Both the position numbers and the translations under genes were made by a program. From Methylovirgula sp. (GTDB taxonomy: Bacteria > Pseudomonadota > Alphaproteobacteria > Rhizobiales > Beijerinckiaceae): a stretch of DNA of 9,501 bases. The notes beneath the pieces are model-generated. The model worked only from the letters and a program-made list of their open reading frames with translations, was not told the DNA's origin and searched no databases. Shown here in pieces: positions 1 through 7,342 of this stretch. Each line of letters opens with the position of its first letter. The first letter of the stretch is position 1. Where the stretch lies: contig JANXSV010000320.1 of assembly GCA_025356505.1 (NCBI GenBank), forward strand, positions 1 to 9,501, in the 5' to 3' direction.

Positions 1-1038
1 GGCTTGCGGAACAGGGCTGTACGAGGCCCCCGCCCCATCAGGCATAGGTATGTTCAAAGTCGGGGTAGTGACATGCGGCTCTGAGGCTGCAAAGGCGGGA
101 CGATTGCGCCGTCTTGAGGCGTATTTCCTAGCTTTGCGCACGGGATGAACTTTAGGCACAGCAGCCTGGCCGCCAAATGCCGATGCGGGAAAGCCGTTGT
201 AACCGGCGGCCGCCTGCGCTGCAGCAGGGCCTTGCCCATAGCCGGGAGTGGCCATAGCCATATTATATTGAGGCGGGGCTCCGTAGCCCGGCATCCCATA
301 TCCACCGCCGTAACCGGCAAGACCAGATGCCGCCAGCGCGTCGCTCGCGCCGTAGCCAGGCGTATTATACATTGGCACTGCACCATAAGCGACGCCGGGC
401 GCGGCGCTCACTGGTGCAGCTGTGCCTATTGCCATTTGCCGCATCAGGCTCACAAAAGCCATCGGATTGGCTCCAGCGCGGCATAATTTGACGCGGATGG
501 AGGTTGGCGGGGTCGCGGGTGGCGCAGCATCGAAAAGTTTCTTCGGCTCAGAGCGGCCAATTGTCTGCCAGGCATACATGCAGCCAACCTTGCCCTGCGT
601 GCCCACGGCGTAGCCGAATGGTCCGTAAAAGTTGCGTTCGAGTGTATCGCCTATGCCCATTTTCATATTGGAGAACTTATCTTCGAGCTCCTGTGCAATT
701 TCGCTTTCGCTTACCTGCGCAACGTCGGCTTGATTGGGAATGGAATATTTTCCCGGCAATTCCGGACCGGAAAGCGCGGTGACCGTGATTTTATTTTCGC
801 CATAGACCGCGGCATCACCGCTCAGAATGATGTCCTGAACCACACCATTGGCCCGGCGCTGCTCGAGAACTGAAACAACTTTACCTGCCTGCGGCGGAAG
901 CCAGGCCAGAGCTCGGGCTGGCGAAGCCAAGCTGGCCTCCGGCTCCGAACTGGCATTGGGGCCACTTGTTTGCTGCGATACGGCGCACCCTACCAAGAGC
1001 GCAGTCAGAGAAAAGGTAGCGGAAACACGCAACTTCAT
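1..1038 (-). CDS. bcsN: Cellulose biosynthesis lipoprotein BcsN (partial at left edge)
   Basis: This frame starts with ATG at 1036-1038 and stays open for 346 codons to the left edge. It begins MKLRVSATFSLTALLVGCAV: a lipoprotein signal with lipobox LVGC, lipidated Cys18 and Ala at +2, which by the Lol rule points to the outer membrane. Residues 47-200 form the conserved part (WLPPQAGKVVSVLEQRRANG, LPGKYSIPNQ, NFYGPFGYAVG, VGCMYAWQTIG, IRVKLCRAG), with C153 and C186 as a possible disulfide. Residues 206-295 are rich in Gly, Ala, Pro, Tyr and Met, with PGYG three times (227, 250, 265), followed by a basic patch (VRKARKYASRRRNRP). I assign BcsN, a family of alphaproteobacterial cellulose operons, from these features and its place after bcsK; its molecular function is not established to my knowledge. 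A weak AGG ribosome site precedes the ATG. The 154-bp gap to bcsK leaves room for separate control. Confidence 0.8.
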   Translation of the reverse strand, partial: MKLRVSATFSLTALLVGCAVSQQTSGPNASSEPEASLASPARALAWLPPQAGKVVSVLEQRRANGVVQDIILSGDAAVYGENKITVTALSGPELPGKYSIPNQADVAQVSESEIAQELEDKFSNMKMGIGDTLERNFYGPFGYAVGTQGKVGCMYAWQTIGRSEPKKLFDAAPPATPPTSIRVKLCRAGANPMAFVSLMRQMAIGTAAPVSAAPGVAYGAVPMYNTPGYGASDALAASGLAGYGGGYGMPGYGAPPQYNMAMATPGYGQGPAAAQAAAGYNGFPASAFGGQAAVPKVHPVRKARKYASRRRNRPAFAASEPHVTTPTLNIPMPDGAGASYSPVPQA

Positions 1039-1042
1039 TACA

Positions 1043-1073
1043 ACGCCTAACATTGGACACAACACGCCTAACA
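1043..1073 (-). promoter_or_regulatory. Paired 10-bp direct repeat overlapping the bcsN ribosome site
   Basis: On the minus strand TGTTAGGCGT occurs twice, at 1064-1073 and 1043-1052, 21 bases apart, close to two helical turns. The copy nearer the gene supplies the only Shine-Dalgarno-like AGG (1046-1048), seven bases before the bcsN ATG. The arrangement could be an operator for bcsN or a chance duplication around the ribosome site. The rest of the 154-bp spacer is AT-rich, and I see no convincing -35/-10 pair. Confidence 0.35.
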
Positions 1074-1150
1074 ACACTTAAAATGCTAGCGAATATTGTT
1101 TAACGTCTTAAAACGTTCGGGAAGCTGAATGCGTTAACCGCAATGTTCTT

Positions 1151-1179
1151 TCTATTAACCTTTGCAATAGGTTAATAGA
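1151..1179. repeat. AT-rich inverted repeat after the bcsK stop
   Basis: TCTATTAACCT at 1151-1161 and AGGTTAATAGA at 1169-1179 are perfect 11-bp inverted arms around a 7-base loop (TTGCAAT). On the minus strand the stem begins 13 bases after the bcsK TAG. No T-run follows in that direction (the next bases are AAGAACATT), so it is not a standard intrinsic terminator. It could be an mRNA 3'-end hairpin, a weak attenuator before bcsN, or a dimeric regulator site. The structure is seen directly; its role is not known. Confidence 0.6.
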
Positions 1180-1192
1180 GCTTTTCGACCTG

Positions 1193-4100
1193 CTATTTGC
1201 CTGACAGCGCACGATTGGCAACCGTGATTCCCGCTTGGGATTCGGCGGTGGACATTTGCGTGTCCACGGTCTGGAAAATACGCTTGGCGGTATCATATTG
1301 GCCAAGTTTCAACAGGGACCAGCCGCGCAGCATCATCAAATCACGCGTTTCCTGCGCAAATGCACTGCGGCGGTTGAGGATTTCCACTGTCTGGGCGAAA
1401 TTTTCAACTTTGTAGGCGGCGCGCGCCTGTTGCGCCAGGGCTTCGACACCAAGCTGATTGCGGCGCTCTGGGTCAAGATTGCCTTGCTGAGCAGCGGCTC
1501 CGGCTTCCGCAGTTGCTCCATTTTTTAACAAAGCCATTGATTTTCCGTAAGCGGCATCGTCCCGCTGGCGTCCGGCCAAGCCGCCTTGCAGCCCACGGTC
1601 AAAGGAGGCGGCAGCTTCCTGCGGGCGGCCCATGTTCAACAGGCACCAGCCCTTATTTGCCGCATCCGCAGCGCTGAGACGGCCGGAGGCCTCAAGAGCG
1701 TCGGCAGTGCTCAGACACGTGCCATAGTCTTTTTTGGACAATGCAGCCCCGATCGAACGCGAGGATCCGCCCACCGAACCGGTTGGCTCTATACTGACCG
1801 GCGCGGCATGCTGGCTGACCGGCTTTGGCGAGCGTTGTCGGCGCGGTTGCACATATTGCTGATCCATCGGCATCGGCTGCTGCATATAAGAGTCACGACC
1901 GGGCGCATAACTGGCCGGCATCAGATCGGCCACTTTGGGATAGCGGTCACGATAAGTCTCGATAATGCGCATATAATTGTTGCGGTCGTTCAACCGCTTA
2001 TAAGAGAGCGCAAGACCCAGAGCGCTGCCTTCGCTTGGCTCGAAACTCATCGATTTTTCGAACCAGGCAACGGCCGGGCGCACCTGGCCAATATTTAAGG
2101 AATACCATGCCAGCGCCTGCGCGCCATTGGCTGAGGAATCGCGCGTTACAGCCGAAGCGAAGCGGCGCAACGACTCTTCATTTGCGGCATAAACCGACGT
2201 TGACCTCGACAGCTTTTCGGAAATGATTTCAATATAGAGGCTGCGCATCGCGTCATTATCTTCGTACCAGCCAAGCACCACTGTTTCGGCTTCGTCATAG
2301 CGACCGAGCGCACGCAAGGCCCGCGCATAGCCCTCTGAGGCTTTGACATCACCCTTGCCATCAGTTGACCAAACAATGCTGTTTTTGAACATTTCCGCCG
2401 CAACTGCATAGTCCTTGCGTCCCAAACGATACCAAGCCAGCGCCAGTGCGCCTTTGCTATTGTGGTCGGCGGTGACGATTCCAGTGGTTTTTGTAATGGT
2501 TTCCGCGCTGATTTTTGCGGCGGCACCTTCTTTAGAGAGCGTATCTGCTACCAACTCGATATAAAGTTCGCGCATATTGCTGGCTTTGTCGCGCATTTCA
2601 TAAGCGAAATCCAGAGCCTCGGATGCTTTGTTGCTCGACCGCATCGCGAGTGCCATGCCTTCGATAGCCTTAGCGTCCAGCTTGCCCTCGGGCGCCCACG
2701 ACATGGCATTTTTGAACCAAAGCTGGGCTGTCACAAAGTCCTTTTGACCATAATAATACCAGCCGAGCGACTGCGCCGTTTCAATTGATTTTTCAGTTGA
2801 GGCCGATTTTGTCAGTTGTTCCAGCATCGCTGTCGACACAGGGTCTGCAGTCTTGCTGTTTTGCAACATATCGCTCGCAGCCTTCAGGAACTGCTTTTTC
2901 AACTCCGGTGATTTGTCGCGGAACTGGTTGGCAATGTTGAAGGCCTCGTCAAATTTCTGCTCGCCGCGTAGCGCGATGACATAGCCTTCGTAAAGCTTGG
3001 CGTCCACTTTCGGATCAGCTTTGGTATCTGCGTCCGCAGGCCGCCATGACAAAGCCGTACGGAACCAATTTGAGGCTTCCGGGTAGTCCTTATGCGCGTT
3101 GCTATACCAAGCGATGGCCTGTGCGCCGCTGACCGAATGATCAGTTTCGACGATCTGGCGGAAGCGGCCAAACCGCTCCGGTTCGATCACAGCGTCGCTG
3201 GCATTTCCAAGAGCAGCCACTGCCATGTCGATATAGAGATGGCGCAGGCTTGCCCACTTGTCGCGCCAATCAAACGCGATCTGCTCGGCCTCGAGCAAAT
3301 GCCCGGTAGCACGCAGGGTTAAGGCATAGCCCTCCCAAGTTTTGGCAAGGCCTTCCTGGGTTAGGACATATTCCGCCGTGTTTTTGTCGGAGGTGAGCGA
3401 GAGCGCCGAAAAAGCCCGCGGAGTACGTGTATAATTTTCGTGGGTGAGCGCCAATTTTCCTAAAATAGGCTGATAATCTTCGACGAACCGCAACTTCTGC
3501 GTCGCGGCGACCGAATTTGGCCACCAGTCTAGCGCATTTTTGAACCAGATGGCGCCATCCGGATCCTCATGTCGCTCATGCCGATACCAGCCGAGCGCTT
3601 GAGCTCCGAGCGCGGATTTCATTGGGGTGATGACGTTGATAAACTGAGCAATGCGCGCATCTGCGACCGGCTCCGGCGGCGCATCCTTGGTCATTTCTTC
3701 GACGACGATATTCACATATAGAGTCTGCATGGCCACGTTGCTGGCGACCCAGGGATAGACGACGTTTTCGGCTTCTGCCAAACGCCCGATGGAGCGCAAC
3801 GCGGAGGCATAGCCCTCGTTAGTTTTGGCATCGGCTTTGCCATTTTGCGACCATTCAATGCTGGCCTTGAACCAATTAACCGCAAAACCATGACTTTTCT
3901 GGCCAAAACGATACCAGCCCAAGGCCTGCGCGCCCAATGCCGAGCGCGTTGTGTTGACTGTCTCGGCGAAGCTGGCCAGCTGGTCTTCGGAAATCTGCTC
4001 GCCCTTGGTATCTTTGGTGAGGGATTCAACCATCGAGCTCAGATAGAGCTGCTGCATCTCAGGCGATTTATTGCGCCAATCAAAGGCGAGAGCCACGGCT

Positions 4101-7100
4101 TCAGTGGTTCGTCCGAGCGCTTTGAGAACTGTGGCATAGCCTTCCACGCTCTTGGCATCGCCCTTGCCGTCCGGGGTCCACATTCCGGCGGATTTGAACC
4201 AGCCGAGTGCGTTCTCATAGTCTTTTTGCGCGTAAAGATACCATCCAAGCGACTGCGCACTTGCTGCGGTTTTATCAACCGCAATCGCAGACGTAAGGCG
4301 GCTCAACCGGTCAGCCGGAAAAGCAGATCCAGGCTTGAGCTGCCGTATCTGCTCAAGCGCAATATCAATGTAAACACGTCGCAGCGCGGGTGAACGGTCG
4401 CGCCAGTCCGTGGCGATTTTCTCGGCCTGATCAAGCTGGCCAAGATTGCGAAGGGCTGAAACATAACCTTCGGCCACCTTCGGATCGATATTTTTCTCCT
4501 GAGTGGTGTTTGCGGACCAATCCATGGAAACTTTGAACCAGTTCGCAGCGACCTGCCATTGTTTGCGGGCAGATGCGTGCCACGCAAGCGCTTGCGCGCC
4601 TGCAATCGAGTGTACAGACTCAATCAGTACCACGAAGCGGCTCATCCGTTCGGGTTCGATAACCACCGACGAATTGTCGCGCGTGAGCTCACTTACGGCT
4701 ATATCAAGGAACAAGTCGCGCATGCCGGGCGAGCGATCCCGCCACGAATAGGCAATCGTTTCCGCCGCGCTAAAATCTCCGGCGTCGCGCAACGATAGCG
4801 CGTAACCTTCCATGGTTTTCGCGTAACCCTCGATGGTATCAACGTAAGATTGCAGATCTCGGCCCTGTAACGTTGCAGTGCTGGTGTAGGCGCGCGGGCT
4901 CTTGCGATAGGCCTCATGGATCAGCACCAGCCGGGCCAGAAGCGACTTGTAATCCTCAAACGTTTTTTGATCCGCATGTTTGAGAGAGTCCTGCGCAGGC
5001 CACCAGTCCAAAGCATCGCGAAACCATTTCACCGCGTCTACATTTTCATGACGCTCAAGCCGGTACCAACCCAGCGCCTGTGCGCCGAGCGGGTTCATAT
5101 CAGGCGCGATAACCGCTACAAAGTTTGTAATACGCGGCTCAGGAACCGGCTCGGGCGGATTGTCGTGGGTCAATTCCTCAACGACGATCTGCACGTAAAG
5201 CTTTTTCATCAGCTCTGTAACTGTCACAAAGGGATAAGCAACAGCTTCCGCCTCGCTGAGGCGGCCGACGAGGCGCAATGACGCGGCATAGCCTTCGTTG
5301 GTTTTTGGATCTTTCCGGCGTTCGGGCGACCATTCTAGAGCAAGCTTGAACCAGTTGACGCCAAAGCCCTGACCCTTTTGTCCGTAACGGAACCAGCCAA
5401 GCGCCTGCGCGCCATCGTCCGAGCGATCTTGCAGGACGACGCCTTCAAAGCGCTGCACACGCGGTTCTGTCATCTTATCGACAAATTGCGGGTTGTTCAT
5501 CTGGTCGATGACGAAGCCGAAGTAAATGGCGCGCATGTTTGGTGCACGATCCCGCCAGGCGTAGGCGACCTCTTCGGCTTCCGCCCAATGATCAATGCCC
5601 TTTAAAGCAAGCGCATAACCTTCGTTGATCTTGGCATCGCCGCCGTCCGGAGACCATGAAACCGCAAGCTTGAACCAATCGACGGCATTGGCAAAGGCTC
5701 TATTGCGCTGATAATACCACGCCAGAGCCTGCGCGCCGGTTGGCGAATGCTCCGTATTGACGATCACTCCAAAGCGATCCAGCCGGTTTTGCGTGATCTC
5801 CATGATTGGTGTTTTATTCAACTCGTCATTCATGATGTTGACGTAGAGGCGGCGGATGTCCGGCCCGCGCTCAATTGCGGCGTAGGCTACAGATTCAGCT
5901 TCCTCCAGCCGACCCATATTCTGCAAGGAAAGCGCATAGCCCTCAATGGTCTTTTCCGTCACCAGAGCTGTCTTTTTAGACGCTTCAGACCAATCGATTG
6001 CGGTCATGAACCAGTTTGCTGCCTCGCCCCAGACTTTTTTGTTATAGTGGTACCAAGCCATGGCCTGCGCACCGTCCGGATTGGTGTCGAGGGTAATCAA
6101 ATCCAGAAACTGCTTGATATCCGCATCCGAAATTGTCGGCAGGGGCGAGGTTCTGGTGAGTTCTTCGACAGAAAGCCCAACATAAATATCGCGGAGGTTT
6201 TTCGCCTTATCGCGCCAATCATAGGCGAAGGCTTTCGCGCCTGCCGTATCTCCCAAATTGCGCAAGCTTAGTGCATGTCCTTCGGCCAGCTTGGCATCGA
6301 TGGGCAGCTTGCCCGTGTCAATAATTTCGAGACCAAGTTGGAACCATTTGTCCGCATCCGGCCATTTTTGCTTTGAAAACCAATACCAGCCAAGCAGCGA
6401 GACATCGTCAGCATTTCGGGTTTTGGTCGCGCTGGCGGCAAATATTTTGAGTTCTTCGGGGAGAAGGTCATCTGGCGCAAGTCCGGCCGCAATATTGTTG
6501 AAGCGTGCGCGCATGAGATCGATTTTGACGACTTCAAATTCGTTGCTGCCGTCAGCGCGGTGTTCACCCAACCCTATCAGCACCTTGACGTCGGCCGTTG
6601 CGAGATAGGTGATGGATTTGCGCACTGTGGCGAGGCGCTCGTCCTTATCGACGCAGGAGGTTAGGATCGCGCGGTAAATATCGAAGGTGCGCGTCGGCAC
6701 ATCGAGGCGTGCAAAGGCCTCTGCCACACGCCAATCGGCATCAATGGAGTTGCAGGTCAATACGCTTGGTTCTGCATCGGCGAGCTCGACAACTTTTGTC
6801 CAGTGCTGCCCGTTTGATTCCAGAACGAGCTTGTTGATGGCGTCCTGACGTTCAATCTTGCGTGTCAGGTCGCGGCTCGGCGCCCATCCCACCTCACGGT
6901 GCATCCGATCATTAACGGCGGCGCGTAATGCCAGCATGTCGCCGGTGGCAAATAAATCCCAGAGCGCCTGCTCGTCAGTGCCGGTTCCGGCTTTGCCATA
7001 AAGGTCGTTGGGGACATTCCAGTTGGAATAAAGCGCCTTGAGACGGCGAATTTCAGCGTCGACCCGCTTTTTATTTTTCTGGGCCGCGTAGTAGCGCAAA

Positions 7101-7342
7101 GCGCTTTCATCGATCTTGGCTTCGGTGTTGGCCGGATCCGATGTTTTGAACAAAGGTGCCTGCAAAATATTGGCATAGGGCAAAGCGGACTTCACGCCTG
7201 CCGATGTGCCCGCAACGGGCGCAGCAATTGGCTTTTGCTCGAGCGCCGGAGCGGCTTTAGCATCGAGAGAGCGTGGCTCTGCATGGACTGCGGAGGTTAT
7301 CCCCGCCGTCAACATGGCAAAACCGACCAGTCTTAGAAACAT
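1193..7342 (-). CDS. bcsK: Giant periplasmic TPR-repeat scaffold of the cellulose operon, BcsK-type
   Basis: This 2049-residue protein occupies the place of the TPR export scaffold in cellulose operons. Residues 1-21 are a signal peptide (ending AVHA before Glu22), so it is periplasmic. Residues 22-312 are a helical N-terminal region. Residues 313-1815 are thirteen modules opening with GAQALGWY or a variant. Each module holds about three helical hairpins: a TPR-like pair (W-Y...A..WF..A..W.P), an EGYA.ALR..GR..EAE pair, and an LYI.I..E.LT pair. Residues 1816-1862 are a Gln/Pro/Met-rich linker, and 1863-2049 a separate TPR domain. There are only four cysteines (C197, C230, C1876, C1900). Unlike BcsC (about 1150 residues with a C-terminal outer-membrane barrel), no barrel is seen. 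The start overlaps bcsZ by ten bases (ATGTTTCTAA), with AGG eight bases upstream of the ATG. The name follows the alphaproteobacterial bcs nomenclature and rests on context plus TPR character; the cellulose role is an inference from the operon. Confidence 0.82.
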   Translation of the reverse strand: MFLRLVGFAMLTAGITSAVHAEPRSLDAKAAPALEQKPIAAPVAGTSAGVKSALPYANILQAPLFKTSDPANTEAKIDESALRYYAAQKNKKRVDAEIRRLKALYSNWNVPNDLYGKAGTGTDEQALWDLFATGDMLALRAAVNDRMHREVGWAPSRDLTRKIERQDAINKLVLESNGQHWTKVVELADAEPSVLTCNSIDADWRVAEAFARLDVPTRTFDIYRAILTSCVDKDERLATVRKSITYLATADVKVLIGLGEHRADGSNEFEVVKIDLMRARFNNIAAGLAPDDLLPEELKIFAASATKTRNADDVSLLGWYWFSKQKWPDADKWFQLGLEIIDTGKLPIDAKLAEGHALSLRNLGDTAGAKAFAYDWRDKAKNLRDIYVGLSVEELTRTSPLPTISDADIKQFLDLITLDTNPDGAQAMAWYHYNKKVWGEAANWFMTAIDWSEASKKTALVTEKTIEGYALSLQNMGRLEEAESVAYAAIERGPDIRRLYVNIMNDELNKTPIMEITQNRLDRFGVIVNTEHSPTGAQALAWYYQRNRAFANAVDWFKLAVSWSPDGGDAKINEGYALALKGIDHWAEAEEVAYAWRDRAPNMRAIYFGFVIDQMNNPQFVDKMTEPRVQRFEGVVLQDRSDDGAQALGWFRYGQKGQGFGVNWFKLALEWSPERRKDPKTNEGYAASLRLVGRLSEAEAVAYPFVTVTELMKKLYVQIVVEELTHDNPPEPVPEPRITNFVAVIAPDMNPLGAQALGWYRLERHENVDAVKWFRDALDWWPAQDSLKHADQKTFEDYKSLLARLVLIHEAYRKSPRAYTSTATLQGRDLQSYVDTIEGYAKTMEGYALSLRDAGDFSAAETIAYSWRDRSPGMRDLFLDIAVSELTRDNSSVVIEPERMSRFVVLIESVHSIAGAQALAWHASARKQWQVAANWFKVSMDWSANTTQEKNIDPKVAEGYVSALRNLGQLDQAEKIATDWRDRSPALRRVYIDIALEQIRQLKPGSAFPADRLSRLTSAIAVDKTAASAQSLGWYLYAQKDYENALGWFKSAGMWTPDGKGDAKSVEGYATVLKALGRTTEAVALAFDWRNKSPEMQQLYLSSMVESLTKDTKGEQISEDQLASFAETVNTTRSALGAQALGWYRFGQKSHGFAVNWFKASIEWSQNGKADAKTNEGYASALRSIGRLAEAENVVYPWVASNVAMQTLYVNIVVEEMTKDAPPEPVADARIAQFINVITPMKSALGAQALGWYRHERHEDPDGAIWFKNALDWWPNSVAATQKLRFVEDYQPILGKLALTHENYTRTPRAFSALSLTSDKNTAEYVLTQEGLAKTWEGYALTLRATGHLLEAEQIAFDWRDKWASLRHLYIDMAVAALGNASDAVIEPERFGRFRQIVETDHSVSGAQAIAWYSNAHKDYPEASNWFRTALSWRPADADTKADPKVDAKLYEGYVIALRGEQKFDEAFNIANQFRDKSPELKKQFLKAASDMLQNSKTADPVSTAMLEQLTKSASTEKSIETAQSLGWYYYGQKDFVTAQLWFKNAMSWAPEGKLDAKAIEGMALAMRSSNKASEALDFAYEMRDKASNMRELYIELVADTLSKEGAAAKISAETITKTTGIVTADHNSKGALALAWYRLGRKDYAVAAEMFKNSIVWSTDGKGDVKASEGYARALRALGRYDEAETVVLGWYEDNDAMRSLYIEIISEKLSRSTSVYAANEESLRRFASAVTRDSSANGAQALAWYSLNIGQVRPAVAWFEKSMSFEPSEGSALGLALSYKRLNDRNNYMRIIETYRDRYPKVADLMPASYAPGRDSYMQQPMPMDQQYVQPRRQRSPKPVSQHAAPVSIEPTGSVGGSSRSIGAALSKKDYGTCLSTADALEASGRLSAADAANKGWCLLNMGRPQEAAASFDRGLQGGLAGRQRDDAAYGKSMALLKNGATAEAGAAAQQGNLDPERRNQLGVEALAQQARAAYKVENFAQTVEILNRRSAFAQETRDLMMLRGWSLLKLGQYDTAKRIFQTVDTQMSTAESQAGITVANRALSGK
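1898..3127 (-). repeat. bcsK four-module superunit C, more diverged and shortened (residues 1406-1815)
   Basis: The third copy has modules 10 (1406-1521), 11 (1522-1630), 12 (1631-1739) and a truncated 13 (1740-1815). Module 11 shares AQSLGWY and the WFK.A..W.P.GK.DAK spacing with module 7. Module 12 shares the AE.VV...AM..LY.. pattern with modules 4 and 8. Module 13 lacks the long insertion of modules 5 and 9 and runs into the Gln/Pro/Met-rich linker. Confidence 0.65.
3128..4600 (-). repeat. bcsK four-module superunit B (residues 915-1405)
   Basis: The second copy is also exactly 491 residues and has modules 6 (915-1027), 7 (1028-1136), 8 (1137-1245) and 9 (1246-1405). Module 8 aligns with module 4 without gaps over 109 residues, with about 64 identities by hand count. 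Module 9 repeats the long form of module 5, including ERHE, ALDWWP, EDY, HE.Y, PRA and VIEPER. Confidence 0.8.
4601..6073 (-). repeat. bcsK four-module superunit A (residues 424-914)
   Basis: This is the first copy of a 491-residue superunit, made of modules 2 (424-535), 3 (536-643), 4 (644-752) and 5 (753-914). Module 5 is the long one, with about 50 extra residues before its EGYALSL motif. The single module before it (313-423) resembles the second half of module 5 (EGHALSLRNLGD against EGYALSLRDAGD), so it looks like the tail of an earlier unit. Confidence 0.8.

Noticed and set aside
54..486. Two short open frames (minus 54-386, plus 145-486) near the left edge
   Set aside because: Both are other frames of the low-complexity bcsN tail; the real frame runs without a stop from 1038 to the edge.
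1100..1111. Possible CtrA-type TTAA half-sites in the bcsK-bcsN spacer
   Set aside because: The TTAA pair at 1100 and 1108 is separated by four bases, not the seven of the CtrA consensus, and the other TTAA copies are also misspaced.
1151..1179. Intrinsic terminator for bcsK
   Set aside because: The stem is AT-rich and no T-run follows it on the minus strand, so I list it only as an inverted repeat.
1586..2098. 170-codon open frame on the plus strand
   Set aside because: It lies entirely antisense to the bcsK linker and C-terminal region, has no recognisable domain, and its product has the Arg/His/Cys-rich look of a shadow frame.
3845..4393. 182-codon open frame on the plus strand
   Set aside because: It is antisense to bcsK modules 6-8. 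The opposite strand has strong protein-level repeat conservation, which explains the open frame.
1898..6073. Repeats as an assembly artefact or mobile element
   Set aside because: The superunits are clearly diverged, stay in frame throughout and have no terminal repeats or transposase.
5747..6271. 174-codon open frame on the plus strand
   Set aside because: It is antisense to bcsK modules 1-3, with no family motif and no gene-like context.
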